A DNA stretch of 64,000 nucleotides, taken from Pomphorhynchus laevis. Lineage: Eukaryota > Acanthocephala > Palaeacanthocephala > Echinorhynchida > Pomphorhynchidae. The stretch is taken from the NCBI GenBank assembly GCA_012934845.2, contig WNNJ02001279.1, forward strand, positions 1 through 64,000. Reading direction: 5' to 3'. Made by a program: the position numbers and the translations under genes. Below the pieces are notes generated by a model that worked only from the letters and a program-made list of their open reading frames with translations, was not told where the DNA came from and did no database searches. This document shows positions 24,428-35,439 of this stretch, one piece after another. The number at the start of each line of letters is the position of its first letter. Position 1 is the first letter of the stretch.

Positions 24428-24551
24428 GATTGTCGGTTGCTTTGGTTGAAAAAATGATTATTCTTCTGGTACTAGCAGTAAGAGTACTAAGCTTTTACAT
24501 GGTGGAGTTCGATATTTACAAAAGGCCATAACAGAATTTGATAGAGAACAG
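24428..24551 (+). pseudogene. GPD2: Exon of mitochondrial glycerol-3-phosphate dehydrogenase, with a frame break
   Basis: After an acceptor (AAATTAG, 24421-24427) the sequence encodes GLSVALVEK in one frame. It then shifts one base and encodes DYSSGTSSKSTKLLHGGVRY followed by LQKAITEFDREQ, up to a donor GTAAAT at 24552. This matches the FAD-linked dehydrogenase segment ALVERDDFSSGTSSRSTKL.HGGVRYLQKA, a conserved flavin-binding neighbourhood of the inner-membrane enzyme that feeds electrons to ubiquinone. The break is one missing base in a run of six A at 24450-24455; it may be a homopolymer error or real decay. I found no other exon of this gene on the plus strand before the PLE block, so a lone relic is likely. 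Confidence 0.75.
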
Positions 24552-25420
24552 GTAAATTTTAGTAATTGCGTTAATGAAGAAACAAATTTTATTTCTTAAG
24601 ATAACAGATAAATATTTTAGTTTTAAAAGTCATTTTAAAATAACATTATTAAATATTGATATTTTAATAATCAATTAATTAAAAATGGTCTTTCAGGTAA
24701 TCCCATTACATATTAGTAAAATGTTATGAAAACACGGCATTTTTCTTGGTAGATATTCTGAATGGGAAACGCTTATTTTAAGACAAATCGAAGGTGAACT
24801 TCATTTTCTAATATTATTGAGCATTTTTCTTCATTTATTTATATTAGTGGGTGATCTAATTATCATTATTTAATGACCTTATTTTCCAGATTTTTCCGCT
24901 TTTATCTGATCCAGCGATTGTACTCGTTTTTTTGATACTCCAATGTACTCGTAAGTGTAGGATGAACGTCTAACATCACATCTAATGTATTTTTTAATTT
25001 TATCGTATATTTATATTACTATATAAAAATATATACTATATTACTATATATATTACTATATATAGTAATATTATATTACTATATATTCCTTGACCCAGCA
25101 AATACATGCTAATGACGTATTTTCTCTTATGAAATTTGGTTTTCTAGTATCTTATTCTACTGCAAAGTATATTATTTATTATCCATAAAAATGTTCCGCT
25201 AATGATTTTAAATTTATTTTAAATATTATTGTGTTGATTTATATATTTTACTATTTTCTGTTTATATCTTCTTTATCATTAATATTGGTTTTGTTAAGAA
25301 TAAGGCTTTCTGGATAAATTTGTTCACTAATTGAAATAAAAATTATTAGAATTAAATACACATACATCATTAATGTATCGAAACATATATTTCATATATT
25401 TATATTGTTTAGATTTAGTT
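24552..25420. other. AT-rich spacer with repeat pieces
   Basis: Contains a TATTACTATA-type microsatellite (about 25010-25086). A diverged copy of the stem-loop-core repeat family (about 25090-25260) includes the family phrase ACATGCTAATGACGTATTTT. From about 25265 the sequence matches the PLE-associated flank seen also at about 29690 and 36740. Confidence 0.5.
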
Positions 25421-25840
25421 TTTACACAGTTATGAACCAATTTATATTCTATAAAGCTTAAAAATAAGTCAGCTATAATTGGGCTACTATTACCTCACAT
25501 TGGATCAGCTTTTATTTGTCTAAATTTATGTTAATTTAATGTTCATATTTAGATATATACCTTTATCATTAATATCATCATTAGTATTAGTATTAGATCT
25601 TCAGTTAACCTGTCCAGTTATGAACAGGATTATATTATTAATATTAATTTAATTTAATATGAACAAATTCATATTCTATAAAGCTTAAAAATAAGTCAGC
25701 TATAATTGGGCTACTATTACCACCCATTGGAACACCTTTTACTTGTCTAAATATAGATGTCCCTATTTTTAAATAATTTTGATTTATCAAAATATTTAAG
25801 GATTCTATTAATTCAATTTTATTCATTTATTTTTATTTAT
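25421..25840 (-). mobile_element. Penelope-like element fragment, RT active-site region (family 2)
   Basis: Minus strand 25826-25644 encodes SIFRQVKGVPMGGNSSPIIA, then DLFLSFIEYEFVHIKLN. This is the PLE reverse transcriptase block that precedes the catalytic aspartates. It is almost identical to 28555-28373 and resembles 36870-37060, so it is one of at least four copies of the same PLE family here. It is a short fragment. Confidence 0.8.
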
Positions 25841-26099
25841 TATAAATTGAGTGTTCACTCATTTTTAAATTATATTTAATTAGTATAGTAATTAGTAGTA
25901 ATTTAGTTCACAATGCAACAAATCAAAGTGTTCAAAATCCTTTCCATAATAATATTTACTACTGCACAGTAGATCAAACAACTAGATTCATTAGTACGAA
26001 ATGTAAGATCACAATAAAATTTAAGTTAAAATAAATAAAAATAAACCAACATCAAAAATAAATTAAAACAAAACTTGTCATTTTTTATTACAAATAATA
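25841..26099. other. Short spacer between PLE fragments
   Basis: AT-rich; no feature recognised. Confidence 0.3.
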
Positions 26100-27720
26100 A
26101 ATTTTAAATAATAAATTTAGCAAACAAAACATTTAATTATACTTATAAAATACTAGTAATAAGATCAATATCCGGTTTATTATTGCGCATTAATATATTT
26201 TTATTCATAAAATATGCTTCTGTATTCTTCGTTCTAAAATACCGCTTTCTACTAAAATTATTTTACTATTTCCGAAAGATATTCAATGATTATTGTTTAA
26301 GGAATGATCTATAACATCGCCGGATCCTGCTCTTTTTTAACAGAATATATATGTTGGTAAATACGTTTAGTCAAACTTGCCATGTTTGTCCTATATAAAC
26401 TTAATCACAACCCCCACATGGTATTTGATATACAACACCATCTTGATTGTAATCAGGTTAACTTTTAAAAGTTTTTTATTTTTGGAATTTTTCTATTATA
26501 AATAATTTTTTTCTGCCTCTTTACGAATTATTTATATGCTTAATCATATTGGTGTTCCACTTATCATTAAAATATGGTATACCTATTTATTTTGATTCTA
26601 GTTGAGGCCTTACCAGTTTCGTCCTAGCATTATTTCCATTGAAATAAGATTTTTTAACTGTCCAACTAGGATATTCACTAGTTACCAGGCTCTTATCAAT
26701 TATATCATTCCTCTTTTTTATATAAATGCTATAGCAGATTCTCTAGACTCTAAAGAAAATATATGATACAGGGGAAATCTTCCACTTACTATGTATATTG
26801 CTTTAACACTGTTAGGATATTCGTTAATCTTTTGGGAAACATCAGTTTCAACTATATTAGTGGGTGATCTAATTATGTTAGCATCTAGGAACGATAACAC
26901 ACAATTTTCTTCCTTTGTTAATGTACACTGAATATCTGGGACATTTAACATATTCAAGAAGTGATCTGGATCACACGGCTTCTTCAAAAGAATAAAAGTA
27001 TCATTTACGTACCTAAGCCATGTGTGAATTACATCAATATTTTAAGGTGTGTCAATACCCAATTCCTCATGTATAATTCTGCAAGTACTGGTGCTAGATG
27101 ATTCCCCATAGATAAACCATAAACTTGCTCCCACATTTAATCTTCAAATTTAAAATTAATATTTGATGACACAATCGTCAGCATTTGTTTGTTTCCCACA
27201 CTCAGTACTGAATAACCCTGATGCTAATTTTATAGCCTCTAAGAAAGGGACATTAGTGAAAAGTGAGATAACATCAAGTGAAATCATTATTTTACCCGAA
27301 ATTTCAACATCCTTTATACGTTTCGCCAATAGTATACCATCCCTTTCGTAAAAATGTTCATTATTTAAATTATTATAAAGCACATTAGCTATGTACTTAC
27401 TTGATGTTCTTACCAAATATGTATTATAAGTAGCTATGATTGGACGAGTAAGGTGTATTGGTTTGTGGATTTTTGTAAAGTATACATAAAACCATGCATT
27501 GATTTTCTTAAAATAAGCATATTTAATAATGTTTCATTAAGATTCCCTTCTCTATATAGTTTTAAAAAAATTGTATTTAGATTGTCTTCTAAAGGTTTGA
27601 TCATTTTTAATTTCTTGAATTTATCATTTAAAACTGAATGCCCCAATGAAATATATTAAGCTTTATTCAAAACAACACAGCAACTACCCTTATCCGACAT
27701 GCAAATAACAATATTACCCC
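26100..27720 (-). mobile_element. Penelope-like element, family 1, RT plus GIY-YIG remnant
   Basis: Minus strand, read from 27720 downward. It holds an N-terminal RT region (27646-27434), a palm with ISGKIMISLDVISLFTNVPF (27416-27156), a YGLSMGNHLAPVLAEL block (about 27115-27065), a C-terminal FLDANIIRSP block (26987-26718), and a degraded GIY-YIG endonuclease stretch with RTNMASLTKRIYQHIY (about 26400-26330). This is the standard PLE order: RT, then GIY-YIG. The RT sequence differs clearly from family 2 on both sides. Several breaks; inactive. Confidence 0.8.
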
Positions 27721-28329
27721 TTTCAAACTATTTCTTAACCCTATTGGCAATAATAGCCAACATGTCACGTTTATCATTGCATTTGAAAATTTATTTGTAG
27801 CTCAAATTTATAAAACTTGCCATATTTGGTATCTCTAACCTTTAAGACTGTATATTTAGAACTTGTAAAAATGAAAAAGTTTTGGTTCTTTCAAGTTTTA
27901 TTTTTAGGTGTAAAATTAGGTCCGACAGTTAACACTGCCTGTCCAGATATGAACAAGATTATTACGTTCATTCAATTTATGTTAATCTTCATAAACATAA
28001 TTGTCGTTATAGAACATCTTGTTTGCACACCTGTTTATTAATATTATACTAATATTAATAAACAATATTAAATTTTATTTTTTGAAAAATGACAATTATT
28101 TATATTGCGTTCAATATAAATAAACTTCACTTTTAGACAAGACAATAATATCTACGTGATAAAATAGTTTACAAACGTTGGAAAAATAGTATGCGAACGA
28201 GTTTTCAAAATAAGTTGTAAACTTATTTTATCCAGGACAGCTGGATCAATTTGTTCTCTTACTGAATAAAAATTGTAAGAGTTGTTAGGTGTAAAATTAG
28301 GTCCTAAATTTAGTACGAATAACTGATCT
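27721..28329. other. Spacer between PLE copies
   Basis: May include the 5' part of the family 1 element. A plus-strand open frame at 27817-28041 has no recognisable domain. A short hairpin (AAAATAAGTT/AACTTATTTT) lies at about 28209-28231. Confidence 0.35.
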
Positions 28330-29130
28330 TCAGTTAACCTGTCCAGTTATGAACAGGATTATATTATTAATATTAATTTAATTTAATATGAACAAATTCA
28401 TATTCTATAAAGCTTAAAAACAAGTCAGCTATAATTGGGCTACTATTACCACCCATTGGAACACCTTTTACTTGTCTAAATATAGATGTCCCTACTTTTA
28501 AATAATTTTGATTTATCAAAATATTTAAGGAATCTATTAATTCAATTTTATCCATATATTTATATTTATTTGATGGATAAATTTTTGTTTGATAGGCGTT
28601 ATAGTTATTATAACATATATATGTATATATTTTTCCGAATATAAGATTAATTAATTTTACTAACGCTTCTTTAATATCTACTAAATCTAGATTTGTATAA
28701 AGCGTACTAAAATCGTATGTATTTATATTTTAAAAATTAATTCCTTTTGTCTGTTCTAAAAATTCTTTTGTAGAATTAATACTGAAATAGTGTTTTATAC
28801 CAGTATTAATTTCGATTACCTTGCAATATTTTTTAAAATGTGCTTTAATTACTTTAAGTATTTTATTCATATAGACAGAAAGTGGTTTTAATGTACATTT
28901 AAACGCACTGCATATGAACCTAGGTTTTATTGGATTTTTATGTAATTTTGGATGCCAATATAATATAGGTATAGTTTTATTATCTAATTCAACCTTTATA
29001 TCCTTTTTATCCATTATAGAACAGTGACTTGTAATAATTGTTTCTAAACTCAACTCACTACGTTCATATGTTGGATTTACATTTAAATCATTAGAATTAA
29101 CCTCTTTCATTAGTATATCATAATAAAGCT
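28330..29130 (-). mobile_element. Penelope-like element fragment, family 2, larger copy
   Basis: Minus strand. 29110-28730 encodes the N-terminal RT region with IPILYWHPKLHKNPIKPRFI, then CSAFKCTLKPLSVYMNKIL, equivalent to the LHKNP..RFI block of PLE RTs. After a degraded palm, 28555-28373 encodes QVKGVPMGGNSSP. It is truncated at both ends; no GIY-YIG part is seen in this copy. Confidence 0.8.
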
Positions 29131-29176
29131 TTTTGCATATGAAGACAAAGTTATTACTAACTTTATAATAAAGCTT

Positions 29177-29562
29177 TTTCGGGAGAGAATACTCTCCTGA
29201 AATTCAGACGCAAATTAGCCACCAAGATCTCCGGATTTAACACCTTTGGATTATTTTCTATGGGGACATCTTAAAGACAGGGTTTATGCTAACAAACCAG
29301 AATCAATTGAAGTACGAAAAGACAACATTCGGCGCTAAATAAAGGAGATAGAACCACAAATATGCCGAAATGTAATTGAAAATTTCGGCAAAAGGATTGA
29401 TGTCTGTAAGCGTTCCCGCGGTGGGCATTTACACGGCATCGTTTATCATTCTTAAATTGTAGAACGTGCACTATACATCGACAAAAAATATATGATTTTT
29501 TTTTCACAATGTGTGTTTAATTACAATTTTAAAAAGAATCTCGAACTTGAAAGACCCTGTAT
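29177..29562 (+). mobile_element. Tc1/mariner-type transposon remnant, 3' end
   Basis: From about 29216 the plus strand encodes PPRSPDLTPLDYFLWGHLKD, then RVYANKPESIEVRKDNIRR, a stop, and KEIEPQICRNVIENFGKRID. This is the C-terminal catalytic part of a mariner/Tc1-family transposase, with SPDLTPLD containing the last acidic residue region. The right tip (29541-29562) reads inward as TACAGGGTCTTTCAAGTTCG, a typical terminal repeat. The 5' side is cut at a near-perfect palindrome (29177-29203, GGAGAG/CTCTCC). Confidence 0.8.
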
Positions 29563-30009
29563 TATATTCTAATATTATATGATATGCATGAATGCTCATT
29601 CGAAAATATGGTTGTAAATTTAAATGTTTTTCCTTAGAGCATAAATTAATAGCAGTTTTTATTGATGTTAATTTAATGTTCATATCTAACCTTCTTAATC
29701 ATCAATATTAGTTTTATTAAGAATGAGGCTACCTGGATAAATTTGTTCACTAATTGAATAAAAATTATTATTATTAAATACACATATATCATTAATGTAT
29801 CAAAACATATATTTCATATCTTTATATAATTTAGATTTATTTTTTAAACAGTTATGAACAAATTCATATTCTATAAATTTTATTTATAAATTTATATTTG
29901 CTTGAGTCTTTAATTTTTGTTAATGGGCGTTAAGAAATTGGCCTTATATTTTCGAATCACATCAGAAAAAAAGTTCATAAAGCTTAAAAATAAGTCAGCT
30001 ATAATTACG
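29563..30009. repeat. PLE-associated repeat sequence
   Basis: 29565-29900 matches 680-880 and 25265-25460 (shared phrases GGATAAATTTGTTCACTAAT and ATGAACAAATTCATATTCT). The stretch 29975-30009 repeats the PLE phrase AAAAATAAGTCAGCTATAAT. It is therefore a patch of 3' flank or terminal sequence from PLE family 2. Confidence 0.6.
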
Positions 30010-30280
30010 CTACATAAGGAAAATAGCAACATAAGGCTTTCGACAAGAATACACCCAATTACTTTCATTAAATTTACGATATACATTTTGATCGAAGTTT
30101 CGAATATATTTTAACGCATCTTCTGCAGCATCCAGTTTAGCTGGATTAGAATGTGTCACTTGGTATTTAGCCAATGTCTTGTTTGCCTATTAAAAAACCA
30201 ATATTATTAAATATTATGGCAATTTTTTAATTCATTATATGCATAAATTATACAAGTTTAACTGACAAACACGGCTCCAT
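30010..30280 (-). CDS. Candidate two-exon 5' part of an unidentified gene
   Basis: Minus strand: ATG at 30280-30278 opens MEPCLSVKL (30280-30254). A 67-nt intron (GTATAA...TTAATAG, 30253-30187) follows in phase 0. Exon 2 from 30186 reads ANKTLAKYQVTHSNPAKLDA, then AEDALKYIRNFDQNVYRKFN and ESNW. It can end at a donor at 30054 (GTGTAT) or run on to a TAG at 30010. The helical, charged peptide looks real. There is a weak likeness to the N-terminal region of angiotensin-converting-enzyme-type M2 peptidases, which I would not rely on. A PLE patch abuts it downstream, so the gene may be cut off. Confidence 0.45.
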
Positions 30281-33200
30281 ATTTTATGCTTTAGCCGATG
30301 CTAGACTCGACTAAATAACAACTAGTTCATCGTGTTGCTTAAGATAATTTATTTTATCAATTCAATTTAGAATTAATGTTACACGCTTTTTTTCAAATAT
30401 TATGAACTTGTCAGGTATTATGTAGTTAAAAAGTAAACCAATATTTTTTCTTACTTTTAATGATAGCACAACGCTTGGTTAGTTTTCGTTTTTGAATTTA
30501 CATTTTTACATTTACATTTTCATTTTTTAAATTAAATCAATTGAAATCACCATGTACTCAATTTGGTAAATTGATTTATAAATTTATCAATCAAACTGAT
30601 TTATCAAGCAAGTTATAAAATTGAATCTGATTTTTCGAATACGTATTTTTATAATGATTTCTGGCAAACTTTAACGGAATTGAGCTGATACAAAATTTAT
30701 ATTATATTTATATTATACAAAATTTACATTCGATATATTATCATAATTAGACTAAAAACATTGCATGTAAAACTGTAAATACGATTTCATGATGGTGAAT
30801 ATCAATTTATTGCCAATTATTATATTTAAATAAAAACGAAACACGAAGGTGGCTTTATTTTTTGATTTTTCAATTCGAAATGAAGGTTTTTCTTTAGTAA
30901 ATATAAATATAATTTAATGAGAATAATCATGATCTACACACATTACTAAATAACATCATTCGCCTACAATGTCATTTCAGAAGAGGTAAATTCATAACTA
31001 AAATAATTATAATTTTATATCTCTTAACCTCTAAAATAAATTACATTTACAAATTTCGTGCTGTATATTATTAAAATGAGTAATTATATTGATTATTTTA
31101 TATAATTTAGCTAGAATTATTCAACATAATTACGATATTAAACCCCCTGAATACAGTACTGTTTTTAAAATTTCATCTTTAATTAAATTTATTTTTAAAA
31201 TAAAAATAAATTTAATGAAAATAAATATATGTGTCTTTTTTTCAATTTTTTAATTTCGAATAAAGATTTTTATTAATCATGACGATCAATTTTGTTAATT
31301 ATAAATTGGAATAATGGCAATAACGCTTTTCAGCTCTTAAAATTCAACGAATAGGCTCTTAAACCTAATCGCTGAAAATGCCACCGAAATGTTGCAGCCT
31401 TCAAAAATAAAATTTAAACTTCTTGGTTCATTCTAACTAACTTCTAATGTTAACTCTACATTAATAATTTCCTTTTTAACCTATATCGTTTGTTGTATCG
31501 GCACTTTCTTTACAAACTTTGTGTACACAAAGCTAATTTCATATTTTATGGATATTTCGACCAATTCAACAGTCTTATTTAAGAAATAACTAATCTTAAA
31601 AAATACGATGGAGTATGATTATCCAAAATTATTATAAAACAATAAAATATGAAAAATATTGACAACACTTTGTTGTCAATTAGCGATGTGGATGCACTCG
31701 TCACAGATTAAATCCTAGCTTATGCAAAATAAAATATAAATTGTAATTAGGAGCCCTAATTAAATCAGATTTTTACTTTGTTTTCTCGATCCATGCTTGT
31801 TACTTCTGACAAAAATTAGTATTTCGAAAGCTCTATTATCAGGATATAAAATCATATAAGCGACTACGTATTTTGTATTATTCATAAAAAATAATGGTAA
31901 ATCAAATTCAAATAATTAAATAATAAAAAATTATAAATTATAAATAAGTTCTCATTTCAATATATTTAGTAAAACTGATTTTTACTCTGACACACTGAAT
32001 TAGTATAAAAATATATACTTTAAAATTGTAATTTGTCGTAATATTGACACATTACCGCATTAAATTATATTCAGAAATTAAAATAATTAATAAATAATAG
32101 AAACTGAACTTATAAATTAATATCTCGTTTTTCCAAGTGTTCAATGAATCTCTTGGAAATGTGATTAACTAAATAACGGTTGCATCGATAGTTCCGAAAT
32201 ATTAAAAGGAATTTTAATTTCATTGTGCTGGACTTTGCCTTTTATTATTCAAATGTTTTAATATAAATATTTTATAAAAATGGATAACAATATATAACAC
32301 TTCAAATAACTAAATTTATCTAGATGGTTTTTAGACTTTCTGCAGTTTCTAAGTATAACTAAGGTGTATACATTACGACACAAATAGTGATGCATGTAAC
32401 AAGTGACGGGTACGGACGATATAGTAATTTATATATTGAGGAATCCAAACTCGGAAATAATGATGTCATTGTCAAAATTTACAGCATTAAAATTTTCTAA
32501 TTTACACAATATCGTTGACTGCCTTACCAAGGGATTTAAACTGTATAGTGATTTTAAATGGTCCCTACTTCTCACTGCATGTGCAGAGGACCCTACCTGA
32601 ATAATAAATGTTTACCTCCATAAGTGAAGTACTAAATTTTACTGTGCTATATATGAAATAGGGTTTTGCATTTATGCAAAAATAATGTTGGAATTAGAAT
32701 AATCTTAAATTAAATAATTATTATTTTAATAATCAAAATATACTTATTAAATTATACACACAAAAAAATTATTTCATTTGTAAAAAAACAATTTATCTAA
32801 AGCAAAGTTAAATTGCAATAATCAAAATATAAATATTTATTAACATAACGGGCGTCACTTAGACAAAACGGCGCTGCCCTTGCGATTGTAAATAATAGTT
32901 TTCCTTTTTATAATAAATTATTACTTACTCAGTAATAGAAACAAGTATATTCCTTACTCAATGATAGACTGAGTAAGTATCTTCCTGAGTGATCTAATTG
33001 TCCATATATTTTGTAGTTTATTGGAATTGATACTAGAATATAGTAGCATACATATTGATCCTTGACAGATCAATATGTTATCTACTGTTCTTTTATTTTT
33101 AATGGTGCTGGAAAATATTCAGCAAATTGAATGTTGAGTTGAACTTACTAAATAGGTTAAAGGCACTTACATCAATGTAAGTGCAGTCAAATTATCCTTA

Positions 33201-33453
33201 AAATAAGCGCATTAATAAAATCGCAAAATTTGAACTCCGTTTTTATAAAATGTAGATAAAATGGTATTTAAATTTAGTAATTAATTAAAAATGATTTTGT
33301 TTAAAAAATTGCAATTAGCATTCAAAGTTAATGACGTAATTTTTATCGATAAATTACGAATATTAAGGTTATCTTTTAAATATTACGTTAAATATTACAA
33401 CATTTGAGATTACTATTATATTATTTGAGACTAATAAAAAATGGTGATTGTAG
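30281..33453. other. Long AT-rich intergenic region
   Basis: No exon, RNA or element supported. Two palindromes near the right end: 33050-33078 (ACATATTGATC arms, 7-base loop) and 33163-33184 (GCACTTACAT arms, 2-base loop). The promoter and 5' leader of the following RPC4 gene should lie in its last few hundred bases. Confidence 0.45.
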
Positions 33454-34434
33454 ATGTCAAAAGACATGCAGCCTACAGAGAGGGAAAAATATTTAGCTAA
33501 CAGATTAAATTCCTCTCAATCTGATTTATCAAATGTATTAAAATCAGAGAAAGTAATCAAAGGTCGCAAACGGACAGCATTTACACCTAATCTGTCAGCT
33601 GCATTATCTAGACCACGTAATTATAAGCAAGATGGATCAATGTCCAATATGGAAACCAAGCAATTAGCGGAAGCAGGAAAGCAAGCCAGCTATTCTAATA
33701 AACGTAGTAATTCAAAGCCGCTAACTGTACAATCTCGTTCAGTATTTGAATGTGGCCCAGTTGGGCCGAATATGTCATCCAGCGATAGAAAGTATAACGG
33801 TAAAGGTACTTCCGGCGGCTTGGCCGTTTATGAGTCATCGTCTACAAATTGGAACCCTACAGTTGACGATACAAATATTGATAATGATGAAGAAGAAAGT
33901 TATGAGAATGAATTAGCTCCCGTTAATCTACCATTTCTTCCGCACCAGATAAAATACAAAATCTACGATAAACCTACCAAAAATAGCAGATCTACTTCAG
34001 TACCACTACTCGATGAAGCTTATGACAATCGGATACTTGATATTATAAGCGAAATTAAGCATAAATTGGAAAATAGTGTTGAAAAGCAACTGCATGAAGA
34101 TCAAAAAAATAAGTTTATTTTGCTTCAGTTACCTGACGGTTTTCCTTTGCCTGAACACAATCAACCTAATTCCGACAGTAATACTAGGAAGCAGCCTATT
34201 GGAAAGGTTAAAATATACAAATCGGGAAAATCGGTTTTGCTACTAAATCAATGTCCAAGCGTTCCTTTAGAACTCAATCCCGGTATTTATTGTCCATTGT
34301 TACAAAAAGTAGTATCTATTGATCCTCAATGTCATGATATGAATTGTCTGGGTGATATAAGATATAAATTTGTAATTTCACCAAATCTTGAACAATCAGA
34401 AATTCAATCAACAGAAGAGAATCAAAAACAATAA
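33454..34434 (+). CDS. POLR3D: RNA polymerase III subunit RPC4
   Basis: A 326-residue single-exon protein. Conserved landmarks of RPC4 appear in the right order: GRKRTAFTPNLSAALSR (37-53), the VQSRSVFECGP segment (92-102), an acidic linker (138-153), FILLQLPDGFPLP (221-233), and the C-terminal domain IGKVKIYKSGKSVLLL (249-264) ending in LGDIRYKFVISP (299-310). In the family this C-terminal part dimerises with RPC5 (C37-like partner) and sits on the Pol III lobe, where it acts in termination and reinitiation. Start: first ATG of the open frame, just after a TTGTAG that could also be a splice acceptor. It is somewhat shorter than vertebrate RPC4 (about 398 residues). Confidence 0.9.
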   Translation: MSKDMQPTEREKYLANRLNSSQSDLSNVLKSEKVIKGRKRTAFTPNLSAALSRPRNYKQDGSMSNMETKQLAEAGKQASYSNKRSNSKPLTVQSRSVFECGPVGPNMSSSDRKYNGKGTSGGLAVYESSSTNWNPTVDDTNIDNDEEESYENELAPVNLPFLPHQIKYKIYDKPTKNSRSTSVPLLDEAYDNRILDIISEIKHKLENSVEKQLHEDQKNKFILLQLPDGFPLPEHNQPNSDSNTRKQPIGKVKIYKSGKSVLLLNQCPSVPLELNPGIYCPLLQKVVSIDPQCHDMNCLGDIRYKFVISPNLEQSEIQSTEENQKQ

Positions 34435-35079
34435 GTTTTGATAGTAGATTTGCCTAGTTATTTTTATATTTGCTTGATGATTTTTTATCTCCCTAGAAAT
34501 TTTTCTCCTTTAAAAACATTTGTATTAAGATATTGGTAATTTTAAGAGCGTCAGCTAAGAATTTTAAAGAATTCATTTTATTTTTAAATTTATAAAAATC
34601 GCTATATTTTATTTATAAAAGTATGCCGACACTGATTATACTTAACAAAATAAATACCATATTAAACAAAACAATTAATAAAAAATAGCAAAATAAATAC
34701 TATATTGAACAAAACAATTAATAAAAAACTATTGTTACCAAGATCTGATTAGCATGATTTTTTATTTGCTAAAAATGGAATAATAGCATTAAAGAACTAG
34801 AAACAAATAAGAAATTATTTCCCATGTGTATGGATATACACCTAAAAGATATTGTGTTGGCTGCCTAGCAGTCTTCCTCCTCATCCAGAAGTGGGATGCA
34901 CCCATCGCTGATGCACAATATGTCGAAATAGCAACATTAGGTTGCTTGTTTCTTAAAATTTATGCCCTCCACTTCACAAATAAAAATGCAACACGAAAAT
35001 CTTTATGAAATCAAAATTCATTTAAATTGTAGGTCATTTGCTCGACTACCTGAATTTACAATTGCATTGAGATTAGTTG
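34435..35079. other. 3' flank of RPC4 and an unexplained GC-richer patch
   Basis: 34435-34820 is AT-rich, with a short direct duplication (AAACAAAACAATTAATAAAA twice). 34826-35008 is more complex and holds an open frame with CVGCLAVFLLIQKWDAPIAD. It may be part of a transposon; I cannot place it. Confidence 0.35.
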
Positions 35080-35430
35080 GTTTTTGGTCAAGGCTGTCAG
35101 TAAGGGTGTTGGTAAGGTCAGTAGGCCCCGCTGCTATGTTGGATAGAGGAGTTAGGGGCCGAAACCTGATAGCATAGCAGTTCCTCCTGATGACCTCTAA
35201 TTCTTATTCTGATACAACGTCTGTTATTTATTAGTCAATTCATAAAAATGACGTTTATTTTAAATTTCAATTTTTTATTTAAACTTGATTTAAATTTTAA
35301 AAATCTTAAAACAATTATTTATTTTATTATTTAATTATTAAATTTTGATTTAGCATTATTATGTTTTGTTTATTTTATAATTATATTAAATACGTAGACT
35401 CAGTTAGCTGATTTGATTTGAAAGGCCGGA
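35080..35430 (-). repeat. Stem-loop-core repeat, inverted copy
   Basis: Reverse-orientation relative of the copy at 136-480. The core at about 35128-35180 has CTGCTATG and CATAGCAG arms, with GGCCCC/GGGGCC able to pair. It is followed by CCTGATGACCTCTAATTCTT, and the edge reads TACGTAGACTCAGTTAGCTG up to 35430. Non-coding. Confidence 0.6.
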
Positions 35431-35439
35431 TCATGTTAC

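Noticed and set aside
35100-35215. Hammerhead ribozyme in the stem-loop-core repeat (GGGGCCGAAAC and CCTGATGA both present)
   Set aside because: The order and pairing do not fit any hammerhead topology: the base after CTGATGA cannot pair with the base before GAAA, and other copies lack the CTGATGA element.
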